A stretch of DNA of 34,967 nucleotides, taken from contig JAIXOM010000034.1 in the NCBI GenBank assembly GCA_027486755.1, positions 1 through 34,967 of the forward strand, read 5' to 3'. Source of the stretch: Comamonadaceae bacterium (GTDB lineage Bacteria > Pseudomonadota > Gammaproteobacteria > Burkholderiales > Burkholderiaceae_C). The notes beneath the pieces were generated by a model that was not told where the DNA came from, searched no databases, and was given only the letters and a program-made list of their open reading frames with translations. Each line of letters opens with the position of its first letter. The stretch's first letter is position 1. The position numbers and the translations under genes are program-made. Below, piece by piece: positions 11,061 to 19,417 of the stretch.

Positions 11061-11909
11061 ATGACAAGAACCCTATCCCTTCAATCCTTGATGTTGGTCG
11101 CAGCGCTTGCGCTGACCGGCTGTGCCGCCACCAACTATGGCGACGAGCAGCTCAAGCTGCGTGTGGCCACTGCGGGCAAAGACATCATGTGGATGCCCTC
11201 CAAAATCGACATCGTCCACAAGATGCTCGATGCAGCCCAGGTGCAGCCCAGCGACATCGTTTACGACCTCGGCTCGGGCGACGGCATCATCCCGATCGAG
11301 GCCGCCAAGAAGTATGGGGCGCGCGCGGTGGGTATTGAGTACAACGCCGATCTGGTGGCGCTGTCGCAAAGAAATGCCCAGCGCGCCGGCCTGCAGGAGG
11401 GGCGGGTCAGCTTCAAGCAGGGTGATGTGTTCGTCGAGGATTTTTCCGAGGCGACGGTGGTCACGCTTTACATGGGCGAGAGCATCAACGCTCGCCTGAT
11501 GCCCAAGCTGCTCAAAATGCGTCCCGGCACCCGGGTGGTTTCCAACACCTTCCGCATCGAGTCCTGGATTCCCGATCAGGAGCTCAAGAGCGCCTCGGGG
11601 GATGTGGCCTTTCTCTGGACCGTGCCTGCGCCGATCGAAGGCCGCTGGGATTTCAGTGGGATCCCCGATGCCAGGGCGGTGACCTTGCAGATCAGTCAGA
11701 AGAAGCAGTTTTTTAATGCCGACATCGACTTCGACGGCAAACGCGTGGCGCGCATCGACGACGGCGTGATTGCCGGTACGCAGATGAGCTTTGAATTCAC
11801 GCATGCCAACAAGCGATACAGCCTGCGCGGTCAGGTGCAGGGCTCGCGCTTCTCGGGCCGCCTCAACGACGATCCGCGCCTGCCGGTCAGCGGGGTGCTG
11901 CGCCTTTGA
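11061..11909 (+). CDS. Lipoprotein with SAM-dependent methyltransferase fold
   Basis: A 282-residue protein. The N terminus is a lipoprotein signal ending in LTGC (C21) followed by Ala-Ala, so the mature protein should be lipid-anchored in the outer membrane or periplasm. The body is a class I methyltransferase fold. Motif I is IVYDLGSGDGIIPIEAAKKYGA, shown here in part as VYDLGSGDG; motif II is ARAVGIEYN; then VSFKQGDVF, and VVTLYMGESINARLMPKL followed by PGTRVVSNTF. This pattern resembles the FAM173/ATPSCKMT-type lysine methyltransferase family, which has bacterial members. A C-terminal beta-rich extension of about 90 residues (from about 195) is not part of the core fold. SAM is not known to be available outside the cytoplasm, so catalysis is doubtful if it is truly exported. 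It stands alone, convergent with fhs. Confidence 0.82.
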   Translation: MTRTLSLQSLMLVAALALTGCAATNYGDEQLKLRVATAGKDIMWMPSKIDIVHKMLDAAQVQPSDIVYDLGSGDGIIPIEAAKKYGARAVGIEYNADLVALSQRNAQRAGLQEGRVSFKQGDVFVEDFSEATVVTLYMGESINARLMPKLLKMRPGTRVVSNTFRIESWIPDQELKSASGDVAFLWTVPAPIEGRWDFSGIPDARAVTLQISQKKQFFNADIDFDGKRVARIDDGVIAGTQMSFEFTHANKRYSLRGQVQGSRFSGRLNDDPRLPVSGVLRL

Positions 11910-11930
11910 AGGGCCCGCAGCAGGGCGCGG

Positions 11931-13604
11931 CTAAAACAGCCCGACGATGCGCCCGTCTTCGTCAACGTCGATGTTGGAGGCTGCCGGCTGCGCCGGCAGG
12001 CCCGGCATGGTCATGATCTCGCCGCAGACCAGCACCACGAATTCGGCGCCGGCGGCCAGCCGCACTTCGCGCACATCAATGTCATGGCCCTCGATCGCGC
12101 CCAACTGCTTGGGGTCAGTCCCCCAGGAATAGGGCGTCTTGGCAATGCACACCGGCAGGTGGCCATAGCCCTGGTCCTGCAACTTTTGCAACTGCGCGCG
12201 CACCTTGGAGCCAGCCGCCAGGCCCTTGGCGCGGTAGACCCGCCTGGCCACCGTCTCGGCCTTGTCCCACAAGGATGCTTCATCGGGATAAAGATAAGCC
12301 GGCTTGGGGTCGGGGCCGGTGGACTGGGCCACCACGGCGCGCGCGAGTTCCTCGGCGCCGGCACCGCCCTCGGCCCAGTGCCGGGCCAGCACCATGGTCA
12401 CGCCGGTGGCGGCCACCCGCTCGCGCACCATGGCCACCTCGGCCTCGGTGTCGTGCACAAAATGGTTGAGCGCCACCACACAGGGCAGGCCATAGACCTG
12501 GCTCACGTTTTCGATGTGGCGCTCCAGCGAGGCAATGCCTGCTGCCAGCCGCGGCAGGTCTTCCCGTGACAGCTGTTTGACGTCGGCCCCGCCCTGGTAC
12601 TTGAGGGCCCGCACGCTGGCCACGATCACCGCCGCCGAGGGCCACAGGCCCGACTTGCGGCATTTGATGTCGAGAAACTTCTCGCCTCCCAGGTCCGCAC
12701 CAAAGCCCGCTTCGGTGACCACCCAGTCGGCCAGCTTGAGCGCGCTGCGGGTGGCCATGACTGAATTGCAGCCGTGGGCGATGTTGGCAAACGGCCCGCC
12801 ATGGATGAAGGCCGGGTTGTGCTCCAGGGTTTGCACCAGATTGGGCGCGATCGCATCGCGCAGCAGCGCGGCCATGGCACCGGTGGCCTTCAGATCGGCG
12901 GCGGTGACCGGCTGGCCGTCGAGCGAGGTGGCCACCACGATGCGCGCTAGCCGCGCCTTCAAATCGCCCATGCTGGTGGCCAGGCACAAAATCGCCATGA
13001 CCTCGGAGGCCACCACGATGTCAAAGCCATCCTGGCGCACATAGCCGTTGCCCGGCCCGCCCATGCCGACCACGATCTCGCGCAGCGCCCGGTCGTTCAT
13101 GTCGACCACCCGCTTCCAGCTGATGCGCCGCGCGTCTATGCGCAGCGCATTGCCATGGTGGATGTGGTTGTCGATCAGCGCCGCCAGCAGGTTGTGCGCC
13201 AGTGCGATGGCCTGAAAGTCGCCGGTGAAATGCAGGTTGATGTCTTCCATCGGCACCACCTGGGCCCGCCCGCCGCCGGCGGCTCCGCCCTTCATGCCAA
13301 AAACCGGGCCCAGCGATGGCTCGCGCAGGCAGACGATGGCGCGCTCACCGATGCGGTTGAGCGCATCACCGAGCCCCACTGTGGTGGTGGTCTTGCCCTC
13401 GCCGGCCGGTGTGGGGTTGATGCCGGTCACCAGCACCAGCCGGCCATTGGGTCGGTCCTCTAGCGTGCGCAGATGGGGCAGGCTGATCTTGGCCTTGTGC
13501 TGACCATAAGGCACCAGGGCCTGGGCCGGCAGCCCCGCCTTGTGCGCAATGTCGGTGATCGGCAGCAAAGGGGTGGATTGGGCAATTTCTATATCGCTGG
13601 GCAT
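11931..13604 (-). CDS. fhs: Formate--tetrahydrofolate ligase
   Basis: A cytoplasmic enzyme that makes 10-formyl-tetrahydrofolate from formate, THF and ATP, feeding purine and fMet synthesis or formate assimilation. It has 557 residues from the chosen start, the normal family length. The ATP-binding loop is [12 protein letters not shown] (about residues 66-75). Further family segments are [53 protein letters not shown] and [14 protein letters not shown] chose the ATG at 13604 over the ATG at 13610 because GGAGA lies 7 bp before the former but only 1 bp before the latter. The gene is monocistronic, convergent with the methyltransferase lipoprotein gene and divergent from the Bug receptor gene. 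Nothing in the sequence shows its regulation. Confidence 0.96.
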   Translation of the reverse strand: MPSDIEIAQSTPLLPITDIAHKAGLPAQALVPYGQHKAKISLPHLRTLEDRPNGRLVLVTGINPTPAGEGKTTTTVGLGDALNRIGERAIVCLREPSLGPVFGMKGGAAGGGRAQVVPMEDINLHFTGDFQAIALAHNLLAALIDNHIHHGNALRIDARRISWKRVVDMNDRALREIVVGMGGPGNGYVRQDGFDIVVASEVMAILCLATSMGDLKARLARIVVATSLDGQPVTAADLKATGAMAALLRDAIAPNLVQTLEHNPAFIHGGPFANIAHGCNSVMATRSALKLADWVVTEAGFGADLGGEKFLDIKCRKSGLWPSAAVIVASVRALKYQGGADVKQLSREDLPRLAAGIASLERHIENVSQVYGLPCVVALNHFVHDTEAEVAMVRERVAATGVTMVLARHWAEGGAGAEELARAVVAQSTGPDPKPAYLYPDEASLWDKAETVARRVYRAKGLAAGSKVRAQLQKLQDQGYGHLPVCIAKTPYSWGTDPKQLGAIEGHDIDVREVRLAAGAEFVVLVCGEIMTMPGLPAQPAASNIDVDEDGRIVGLF

Positions 13605-13803
13605 GGTCATGTCTCCGAACTCAGCCTAGATCATGCCGCATCTGCAGCCCCCGCGTCCGGTTTTACGACTCTTGCCCGACTCGTGGGGGCAGTGTTCTCC
13701 CGGGCCATCGTGTCCAATGGACTTGGTTAACATTGTTGGGCGCACCCTGCCGGCCGCCTTGTAGGGTCGGTTTTGGGCAGACCTCGAATCAGGAGACAAA
13801 AAT

Positions 13804-14796
13804 ATGACCGAGCGACAGATCCCCCTTCCAAGCCGCCGCGACGCGCTGTTTGCATTGGCCGGCAGCTTGCCGTTTGCGCTGGCTGCACAGACCGGCGGCT
13901 TCCCCCAAAAGCCGGTGCGCATCGTGGTGCCTTACCCCACCGGCGGCTCCAACGACGTGATCGCCCGCCTGTTGGCGCAGCAGTTGCAGGAGCAGTGGGG
14001 CCAGGCCGTGGTGGTCGACAACAAGCCCGGGGCGGCCGGCAACATCGGGGCGGCCGAGGTGGCCAAGGCTGCGCCTGACGGCCACACTTTGCTCTTGACC
14101 AACATCAACATCACCTCGATGAACCCGGCGCTGATCGCCAACATGCCCTTTGATCCTCAAAAAGACTTTGCGCCGATCTCCTTGCTGGGCACCACCTCGC
14201 TGGCGCTGGTGGTGCATCCGAGCGTTCCCGCCAACACGGTGATCGACCTGGTGAACCTGGCGCAAAAAGAGCCGGGCCGCCTCAACTACGCCTCCAGCGG
14301 CAACGGCAGCCCGCAGCACATGTCGGCCGAGATGTTCAAGGCCATGACCCGCACCCAGATCACCCATGTGCCTTACCGGGGCGCCGCGCCTGCGGTCAAT
14401 GATCTGCTGGCTGGCCAGGTGCAGGTTTCGGTGGGCGTGGTCAATCAGCTCATCCCGCACATTCGCTCGGGTCGGGTGCGCGCCCTGGGCGTGACCAGCC
14501 GAAAGCGCCTGGCGCAGCTGCCGGACGTGCCTACCCTTGATGAGTCGGGTGTGCGCGGTTATGAAAGCGAAATCTGGCTGGGCCTGGCCGCGCCAGCGGC
14601 CACGCCTGTAGCCCTGATCGAGCAGCTCAATCAGGCAGTGCGCAAGGCCTTGTCCAGCCCCGAGATTGCCACCCGCCTGCAAGGGCAGGGCATTGATGTG
14701 CTGCTGAGCACGCCAGCGCAGATGCGTCAGCGCTCCCTGGACGACCTTAAGCGCTGGGGCGAGATCATCCGCAGCGCCGGCATCAAACTGGAGTGA
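13804..14796 (+). CDS. Bug-family tripartite tricarboxylate-type solute-binding protein
   Basis: A 330-residue periplasmic receptor of the TctC/Bug family, which binds carboxylates, amides or aromatic acids. The leader has a Tat-like SRRDALFALAGS motif (residues 10-21) and a likely cleavage site near ALA-AQT. The mature part begins with the family signature FPQKPVRIVVPYPTGGSND, followed by PGAAGNIGA and the later YASSGNGSPQHMSAEMF, HVPYRGAAPAVNDLLAGQV and LPDVPTLDE. SD AGGAG lies about 8 bp before the ATG. No TctA/TctB membrane genes are nearby, which is usual for Bug proteins. The ThDP-dependent enzyme gene starts 4 bp after its stop, so the two probably share a substrate pathway. The ligand cannot be read from the sequence. 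Confidence 0.93.
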   Translation: MTERQIPLPSRRDALFALAGSLPFALAAQTGGFPQKPVRIVVPYPTGGSNDVIARLLAQQLQEQWGQAVVVDNKPGAAGNIGAAEVAKAAPDGHTLLLTNINITSMNPALIANMPFDPQKDFAPISLLGTTSLALVVHPSVPANTVIDLVNLAQKEPGRLNYASSGNGSPQHMSAEMFKAMTRTQITHVPYRGAAPAVNDLLAGQVQVSVGVVNQLIPHIRSGRVRALGVTSRKRLAQLPDVPTLDESGVRGYESEIWLGLAAPAATPVALIEQLNQAVRKALSSPEIATRLQGQGIDVLLSTPAQMRQRSLDDLKRWGEIIRSAGIKLE

Positions 14797-14800
14797 GACC

Positions 14801-16591
14801 TTGAGCACACCCGAAGCCGCCGGCCCACGCCGTGACGTGCCCCAGCCCTCCCAGCCCAGCGGCGCGGTTTGGGGCAGCGATGTCATCGCCGACCTGCTGC
14901 GCGAGTTGGGCATCCCTTATGTCTTGCTCAACCCCGGGGCCAGTTTTCGCGGCCTGCACGACAGCTTGGTCAACCACCTGGGCAATGAGAAGCCGCAAAT
15001 GCTCATCGTCTTGCATGAAGAGCATGCGGTGGCGATCGCCCATGGCTACACCAAGGTCACCGGGCAGATGCTGGCGGCGGTGTTGCACAGCAATGTCGGA
15101 TTGATGCACGGCAGCATGGCCATCTTCGATGCCTGGGCCGACCGGGTGCCGGTGCTGGTGCTCGGCGCCACAGGCCCGGTCGATGCCGCCAAGCGCAGAC
15201 CCTGGATAGACTGGCTGCATACCGCGCAAGACCAGGCTGCTTTGGTGCGGCACTTCATCAAGTGGGACGCGCAGCCGGTCTCGCCGGCCGCCGCGCAGGA
15301 GGCCTTGCTGCGGGCCTGGCGCACTGCCGATACCGCGCCCAAGGGGCCGGTCTATGTTTGCCTGGACGCGAGCCTGCAGGAGATGCAGCTGCCTGCGCCC
15401 ATGCCGACGCCCGATGTGCAGCGCTACCGGCCGCCGCGCCCCCCGCTGCCGGCCACCGAGGACGTGCGGCGCGCTGTGCAAGCCTTGGCCGCGGCGCAGC
15501 AGCCGGTCATTCTGGCGGGCCGTGTGTCGCGTTCGCAGGAAGGCTGGCAGGCGCGGGTGGCCTTGGCCGAAAAGCTCGGCGCTCGGGTGCTGACCGACCT
15601 CAAGGTGGGCGCCGCCTTCCCCACCCGTCATCCCCTGCACACCGGCCCTGCAGGCTTTTTCCTCACGCCGCCGGTGGCGCAGGCCCTGCGCAGCGCCGAC
15701 GTCGTGCTCTCGCTGGACTGGCTGGATCTGGCCGGCACGCTCAAGCAGGCCTGGCCCGATCAGCCTGTGCCCGCACAGGTGATCTCGGTCTCGATGGACC
15801 ATCAGCTGCACAACGGCTGGAGCATGGACCACCAAGGGCTGCCGCCGGCCGACATCTTCATGGCCTGCGAGCCCGAAGAGGCGGTCGACGCCCTGCTGGC
15901 CGCGCTGGCCGATCGGCAAGCCCCGCCGCTGCCCTCAGCGCCTGCTTTGGCGGCCTTGCCCAGCCCCGAGCCGCAGGACGAGCTGGCTGTGGCCACCGTG
16001 GCAGCCGTCTTGCGCCAGTACGTCAGTGCGCAAGAGGTCTGCCTGCTGCGCCTGCCCCTGAGCTGGGGCGGTGAGATGTGGGACTTTGAAGGTCCGATGG
16101 ACTTTCTCGGCTACGACGGCGGCGCCGGCATAGGCTCGGGCCCCGGCATGGTGGTCGGTGGCGCGCTGGCACTCAAGGGCGGTCCGCGCCTGCCCGTAGC
16201 GGTCATCGGTGATGGCGACTACCTGATGGGCGTGACCGCCTTTTGGACCGCCGCTCATGCGCGCCTGCCGCTGCTGGTCATCGTGGTCAACAACCGCTCC
16301 TACTTCAACGATGAGCTGCACCAGGAACGGGTGGCGCGCGAACGCGGCCGGCCGGTGGAAAACCGCTGGATAGGCCAGCGCATCGACGACCCCGCCCCCG
16401 ACCTGGCCCGCATGGCCCAGGCTCAGGGGTTGGTGGGGCTGGGGCCAGTGCGTAGCGCCGGCGAACTTAAGCAGGCGCTGGCGCAGGCCCTGCCCCTGGT
16501 GCGCGGTGGGCAGGCTGTGGTGATCGACGCCCATGTGCGGCCGGGTTATGTGCCGGCCATGGGCCAAGTCATGACCCGCTCACAGCGCTGA
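14801..16591 (+). CDS. Thiamine diphosphate-dependent enzyme, acetolactate synthase/benzoylformate decarboxylase-like
   Basis: A 596-residue cytoplasmic enzyme of the ThDP family with pyrimidine-binding, central and PP-binding domains in order. The catalytic Glu is in VLHEEHAVAIAHGY (E73). The central domain carries AAQQPVILAGRVSRSQ. The PP domain has the Mg/ThDP motif GDGDYLMGV...NN (from about residue 470, ending VVNNRSYFND). Members of this family decarboxylate or carboligate 2-oxo acids. The exact reaction is not clear, and the SWGGEMWDFEGPMDF segment before the GDG motif is not one I can tie to a named enzyme. The first in-frame start is TTG at 14801, with GAGTGAGA overlapping the end of the Bug gene, so the two genes are coupled. 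The upstream receptor suggests a catabolic role on an imported acid. Confidence 0.87.
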   Translation: MSTPEAAGPRRDVPQPSQPSGAVWGSDVIADLLRELGIPYVLLNPGASFRGLHDSLVNHLGNEKPQMLIVLHEEHAVAIAHGYTKVTGQMLAAVLHSNVGLMHGSMAIFDAWADRVPVLVLGATGPVDAAKRRPWIDWLHTAQDQAALVRHFIKWDAQPVSPAAAQEALLRAWRTADTAPKGPVYVCLDASLQEMQLPAPMPTPDVQRYRPPRPPLPATEDVRRAVQALAAAQQPVILAGRVSRSQEGWQARVALAEKLGARVLTDLKVGAAFPTRHPLHTGPAGFFLTPPVAQALRSADVVLSLDWLDLAGTLKQAWPDQPVPAQVISVSMDHQLHNGWSMDHQGLPPADIFMACEPEEAVDALLAALADRQAPPLPSAPALAALPSPEPQDELAVATVAAVLRQYVSAQEVCLLRLPLSWGGEMWDFEGPMDFLGYDGGAGIGSGPGMVVGGALALKGGPRLPVAVIGDGDYLMGVTAFWTAAHARLPLLVIVVNNRSYFNDELHQERVARERGRPVENRWIGQRIDDPAPDLARMAQAQGLVGLGPVRSAGELKQALAQALPLVRGGQAVVIDAHVRPGYVPAMGQVMTRSQR

Positions 16592-16680
16592 GGGGGGCGG
16601 CCTGTTCGCTCCTGAGTCTTGCCATAGGCCACCCCGCCGCTCACATCGTGGCGCGGTACCCGCGGCCAAAGGCGCGTCCC

Positions 16681-17667
16681 TCAAGGCTTCTTCAACCCCA
16701 CCCCTTTGTTCACGAACTGATAGGTGGCCACCTTGCTCAGGTCAACTTCGCCGGCCTTGTACAGGCCGGCCTTGACCATCTGTTCGTAGAAGTCTTTGAC
16801 GCGGGCCGGGTTCATCGCGCCGATACCGTTTTTGAGGGCCTCGCCGGATTCCACGATGCCTTGCGACTTCATCAGCGCGACCGAGGCTTCCATTTCGGCC
16901 ACCGTCATCTCAGGGTTGTCCTTCATCATCAGGGCTGCTGCGGCCTTGCGGTCGCCACTGAGGTAATTGGCCCAGCCCAGCGCCGAGGCATCGACGAAGC
17001 GGCGCACCAGGTCGGGCTTGGTGCGCACCAGTTCGCTGCGTGTTTCGATCAAGGTGGAGTAGGTGGAAAAGCCGTGGTCGGCCAGCAGGTGCACCACCGG
17101 TTTGAACTTGCCCTGGTTCTCTACATAGATGGGCTCGGCCACCGAATAGGCCTGTTGGATGGCCTTGGGGTTGGCCAGGAAGGGTCCGAGGTTGTAGTTA
17201 TAGGGCTTGAGTGCTTCGTCCTTGAAGCCGTGCGTGACCTTGAGCCATTGCCACCAGCTGAACTGACCGTCCTTGGCGATCAGTGCGAGGGGCGCGCGTT
17301 TGAGGGCGTCGAATTTTTCATAGCCCTGGCCCGGGTGGGCGATCAGCGCCTGCGGGTCTTTCTGGAAGATCGCCGCCACCACCACCGTGGGCACCTGGTT
17401 CTTGATGTTGTCAAAGCTGTGCAGCAAATTGCCGGTCATCAAAAAATCGATGCGACCGGCCGGCAGCAAGGGGCGGTTATTGACCTGGGGCCCACCTTGT
17501 TGAATGGTCACGTCCAGCCCGAATTTTTTATAGGTGCCGTCGGCCACCGCCTGATAGAAGCCGCCGTGGGCGGCTTGGGCCTTCCAGTTGGTGGCGAAGG
17601 TGACTTTGTCGTCGGCCAGCACGGCGCTGCCTAAAAGGCTCAGGCCGAGTAAGAGCAATTTGCGCAT
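16681..17667 (-). CDS. ABC transporter substrate-binding protein (NMT1/ThiY-like)
   Basis: A 328-residue periplasmic binding protein. The Sec signal peptide is MRKLLLLGLSLLGSAVLA, with the mature part starting DDKVTFATNW. The fold markers of the NMT1/SsuA/ThiY group are visible: GGFYQAVADGTYKKFGLDVTI, then GRIDFLMTGNLL, and the two-lobe C-terminal part with TRSELVRTKPDLVRRFVDA. This group binds pyrimidines, sulfonates, nitrate and similar compounds; I cannot assign the ligand. It is the last gene of a minus-strand operon, 56 bp after the permease, with SD GGAGA before its ATG. No TPP riboswitch-like sequence is seen upstream of the operon, which weakens a thiamine-precursor role. Confidence 0.88.
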   Translation of the reverse strand: MRKLLLLGLSLLGSAVLADDKVTFATNWKAQAAHGGFYQAVADGTYKKFGLDVTIQQGGPQVNNRPLLPAGRIDFLMTGNLLHSFDNIKNQVPTVVVAAIFQKDPQALIAHPGQGYEKFDALKRAPLALIAKDGQFSWWQWLKVTHGFKDEALKPYNYNLGPFLANPKAIQQAYSVAEPIYVENQGKFKPVVHLLADHGFSTYSTLIETRSELVRTKPDLVRRFVDASALGWANYLSGDRKAAAALMMKDNPEMTVAEMEASVALMKSQGIVESGEALKNGIGAMNPARVKDFYEQMVKAGLYKAGEVDLSKVATYQFVNKGVGLKKP

Positions 17668-17723
17668 CGGTGTTCTCCAGAGGTTTCAAACAGGTCAGTG
17701 GCGGGCGGGGTCGGATCGAAGGC

Positions 17724-18509
17724 TCAAAGCTGCGGTGACTCGGCCGCACCGGCATGCCAGCGCCCGAGCAAAGCGCGCGAGAGCAGGTTGGACAACCAGA
17801 AAATCAGCACGCCGGTGGCCACCAGCAGGCTCAGGGCCGCAAACATTTTCGGGGTTTCGGTGCGAAAGCTGGCCTCCAGAATACGCGAAGCCAGGCCGGT
17901 ATCGCGGCCGGCCGCGCCGGCCACCATCTCGGCGGTGACCGCGCCGATCAGGCTCAGGCCGCCGGAAATCTTCAGCCCGGCCAGGAAATACGGCAGCGCC
18001 GAGGGCATCAGCAAAAACCGCAGCCGCTGCCAGGGCGTGGCCCGGTACAGGCGCAGCAGGTCGCGCAACTGCGGATCGGCTGCGCGCAGGCCCAGCACGG
18101 TGTTCGACAAGATGGGAAAGAAGGCCACGATCCAGGCGCACAGCAGCAAGGCGGCGGCGGTGCTGTCCACATAAATCAGGATCAAGGGCGCCACCGCTAC
18201 GATGGGCGTGACCTGCAAAATCACCGCCACCGGCAGCAGGGCCCGCTCCAGCGGCCGGTACAGCGCAAAAAGCGCCGCCACCAGCACCCCGCCCAGGCAA
18301 GCCAGGCCCAAGGCGCCAAGCGTGATCTTCAGCGTGAACCACCAGCTTCCTGCCAAGGAGCCCAGGTGTTGCCAAAGGGTCAGGGCCACCAGACTGGGCG
18401 CGGGCAGGGTATAGGCCGGTATCTCGGCCCCGCGCACCAGCGCCTCCCAGGCCAGCAGCAGGCCCAGCAGGGTGAGGGTCGGCAGGGCGGCGCCCCGCAC
18501 GCCCTTCAT
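17724..18509 (-). CDS. ABC transporter permease (BPD_transp_1, SsuC/TauC/ThiX-like)
   Basis: A 261-residue inner-membrane permease with about six hydrophobic segments, for example LPTLTLLGLLLAWEALV near the N terminus and MFAALSLLVATGVLIFWLSNLL near the C terminus. The cytoplasmic coupling (EAA) loop is recognisable as LRLYRATPWQRLRFLLMPSALPYFLAGLKIS. The start at 18509 (MKGVRGAALP) gives an ATGA overlap with the ATPase stop; the same frame is open further upstream, but there it only shadows the ATPase gene. It forms the translocation channel for the binding protein encoded next and is powered by the preceding ATPase. Confidence 0.92.
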   Translation of the reverse strand: MKGVRGAALPTLTLLGLLLAWEALVRGAEIPAYTLPAPSLVALTLWQHLGSLAGSWWFTLKITLGALGLACLGGVLVAALFALYRPLERALLPVAVILQVTPIVAVAPLILIYVDSTAAALLLCAWIVAFFPILSNTVLGLRAADPQLRDLLRLYRATPWQRLRFLLMPSALPYFLAGLKISGGLSLIGAVTAEMVAGAAGRDTGLASRILEASFRTETPKMFAALSLLVATGVLIFWLSNLLSRALLGRWHAGAAESPQL

Positions 18510-19282
18510 GAGCGCAGCTCCTGCCCGTGGGCCGACTCCAGCGCCGCGCTGAGCTCCTCGCAGCAGCGGGCATAGGCGGGCGAGCTGCGAAAGGCGGCGC
18601 TGCGCGGGTAAGGCTCGGCAATCTCCACATTGGCCACCAGGCGGCCCGGGCGCGCGCCCATCACCATCACCCGCTGGCTCAGAAACACCGCCTCGTACAC
18701 GCTGTGGGTGACAAACAACGCGGCCATGCGCCGCTCCTGCCACCACTGCAGCACGTCCCGGTTCAGGCGCTGGCGGGTGATCTCATCGAGCGCGGCGAAG
18801 GGCTCGTCCATCAGCAGCACCTCGGGCTCGGTGACCAAGGCCCGCGCGATCGAGGTGCGCATCTTCATGCCGCCTGAGAGCTCTGAGGGCAAGGCCTGCT
18901 CAAACTCGCTCAGGCCGACGGTGGCCAACACCTGTCGTACCGCAGGCGCGGCCTGGCTGCGCGAGAGCCCTTGCAGGCGCAGCGGCAGCCAGACGTTGTC
19001 AAACACGCTGGCCCAGGGCATGAGCGTGGGCTCTTGAAACACATAAGCCGTTTCGCTGCCGCGGGCGCCGGCCTTCAGCGCTGGCGCACTCACCTGGCCT
19101 TGGCTGGGCTGCTCCAGCCCAGCCAGCAGCCGAAGTACGGTGCTCTTGCCGCAGCCCGAGGGCCCGAGCAGGGCCACGAACTGGCCCGCCCCTACGCTCA
19201 GGCTCAGGCCGTGCAGGGCCACATAGCCCCCCGGGAATTGCTTGCTCACCTGCTTGAGCGACATCAGATCAGCTTGACTCAT
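18506..19282 (-). CDS. ABC transporter ATP-binding protein (SsuB/TauB/NrtD-like)
   Basis: A 258-residue ATPase with all motifs: Walker A GPSGCGKST (40-48), Q-loop VFQEPTLMPW, signature LSGGMKMR, Walker B VLLMDEPFAALDE and the switch His in VTHSVYEA. The QEPTLMPWASVFDNVWLPL segment is typical of the nitrate/taurine/sulfonate/pyrimidine importer subfamily. The likely start is the ATG at 19282, with GGAAAG 4 bp upstream on the minus strand. It is the first gene of the three-gene importer operon and faces the glutathione reductase gene across a 135-bp gap. Confidence 0.95.
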   Translation of the reverse strand: MSQADLMSLKQVSKQFPGGYVALHGLSLSVGAGQFVALLGPSGCGKSTVLRLLAGLEQPSQGQVSAPALKAGARGSETAYVFQEPTLMPWASVFDNVWLPLRLQGLSRSQAAPAVRQVLATVGLSEFEQALPSELSGGMKMRTSIARALVTEPEVLLMDEPFAALDEITRQRLNRDVLQWWQERRMAALFVTHSVYEAVFLSQRVMVMGARPGRLVANVEIAEPYPRSAAFRSSPAYARCCEELSAALESAHGQELRS

Positions 19283-19340
19283 GGCTTTCCAGTGAGCCCC
19301 TTGTGTGGGACCCAGGTTCGATCATGCCAGCCTGGCGGAC

Positions 19341-19359
19341 ATGAAAAATCACTTTTCAT
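19341..19359. promoter_or_regulatory. Inverted repeat in the ABC operon / gor intergenic region
   Basis: ATGAAAA-N5-TTTTCAT is a perfect 7-bp inverted repeat with a 5-base spacer. It sits in the 135-bp divergent gap and could be an operator for either side. Confidence 0.35.
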
Positions 19360-19363
19360 CCTT

Positions 19364-19384
19364 AAGTCGTCCCCAAGTCGTCCC
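19364..19384. repeat. Tandem direct repeat AAGTCGTCCC x2 upstream of gor
   Basis: Two adjacent copies of AAGTCGTCCC (the first with an extra C) occur at 19364-19374 and 19375-19384. They lie between the two inverted repeats, 33 bp before the gor ATG. Confidence 0.5.
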
Positions 19385-19388
19385 TTAG

Positions 19389-19406
19389 ACTGGACCGAAC
19401 TCCAGT
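19389..19406. promoter_or_regulatory. Inverted repeat just upstream of gor
   Basis: ACTGGA-N6-TCCAGT is a perfect 6-bp inverted repeat ending 11 bp before the gor ATG. It may be an operator or a hairpin in the leader that covers the ribosome-binding region, as no clear SD is visible. Confidence 0.35.
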
Positions 19407-19417
19407 TAACGCAAGCT

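Noticed and set aside
13789..15919. Two minus-strand frames of 374 and 378 codons
   Set aside because: They are antisense to the Bug receptor and ThDP enzyme genes, whose motifs are unambiguous.
16648..17634. Plus-strand frame of 328 codons
   Set aside because: It is the complement of the ABC substrate-binding protein gene, which has a signal peptide, SD and operon context.
19283..19417. TPP riboswitch upstream of the ThiY-like importer
   Set aside because: I looked for the conserved CTGAGA and the ACC-TGAT-TGG-ATAATGCC type elements on the minus strand and saw none.
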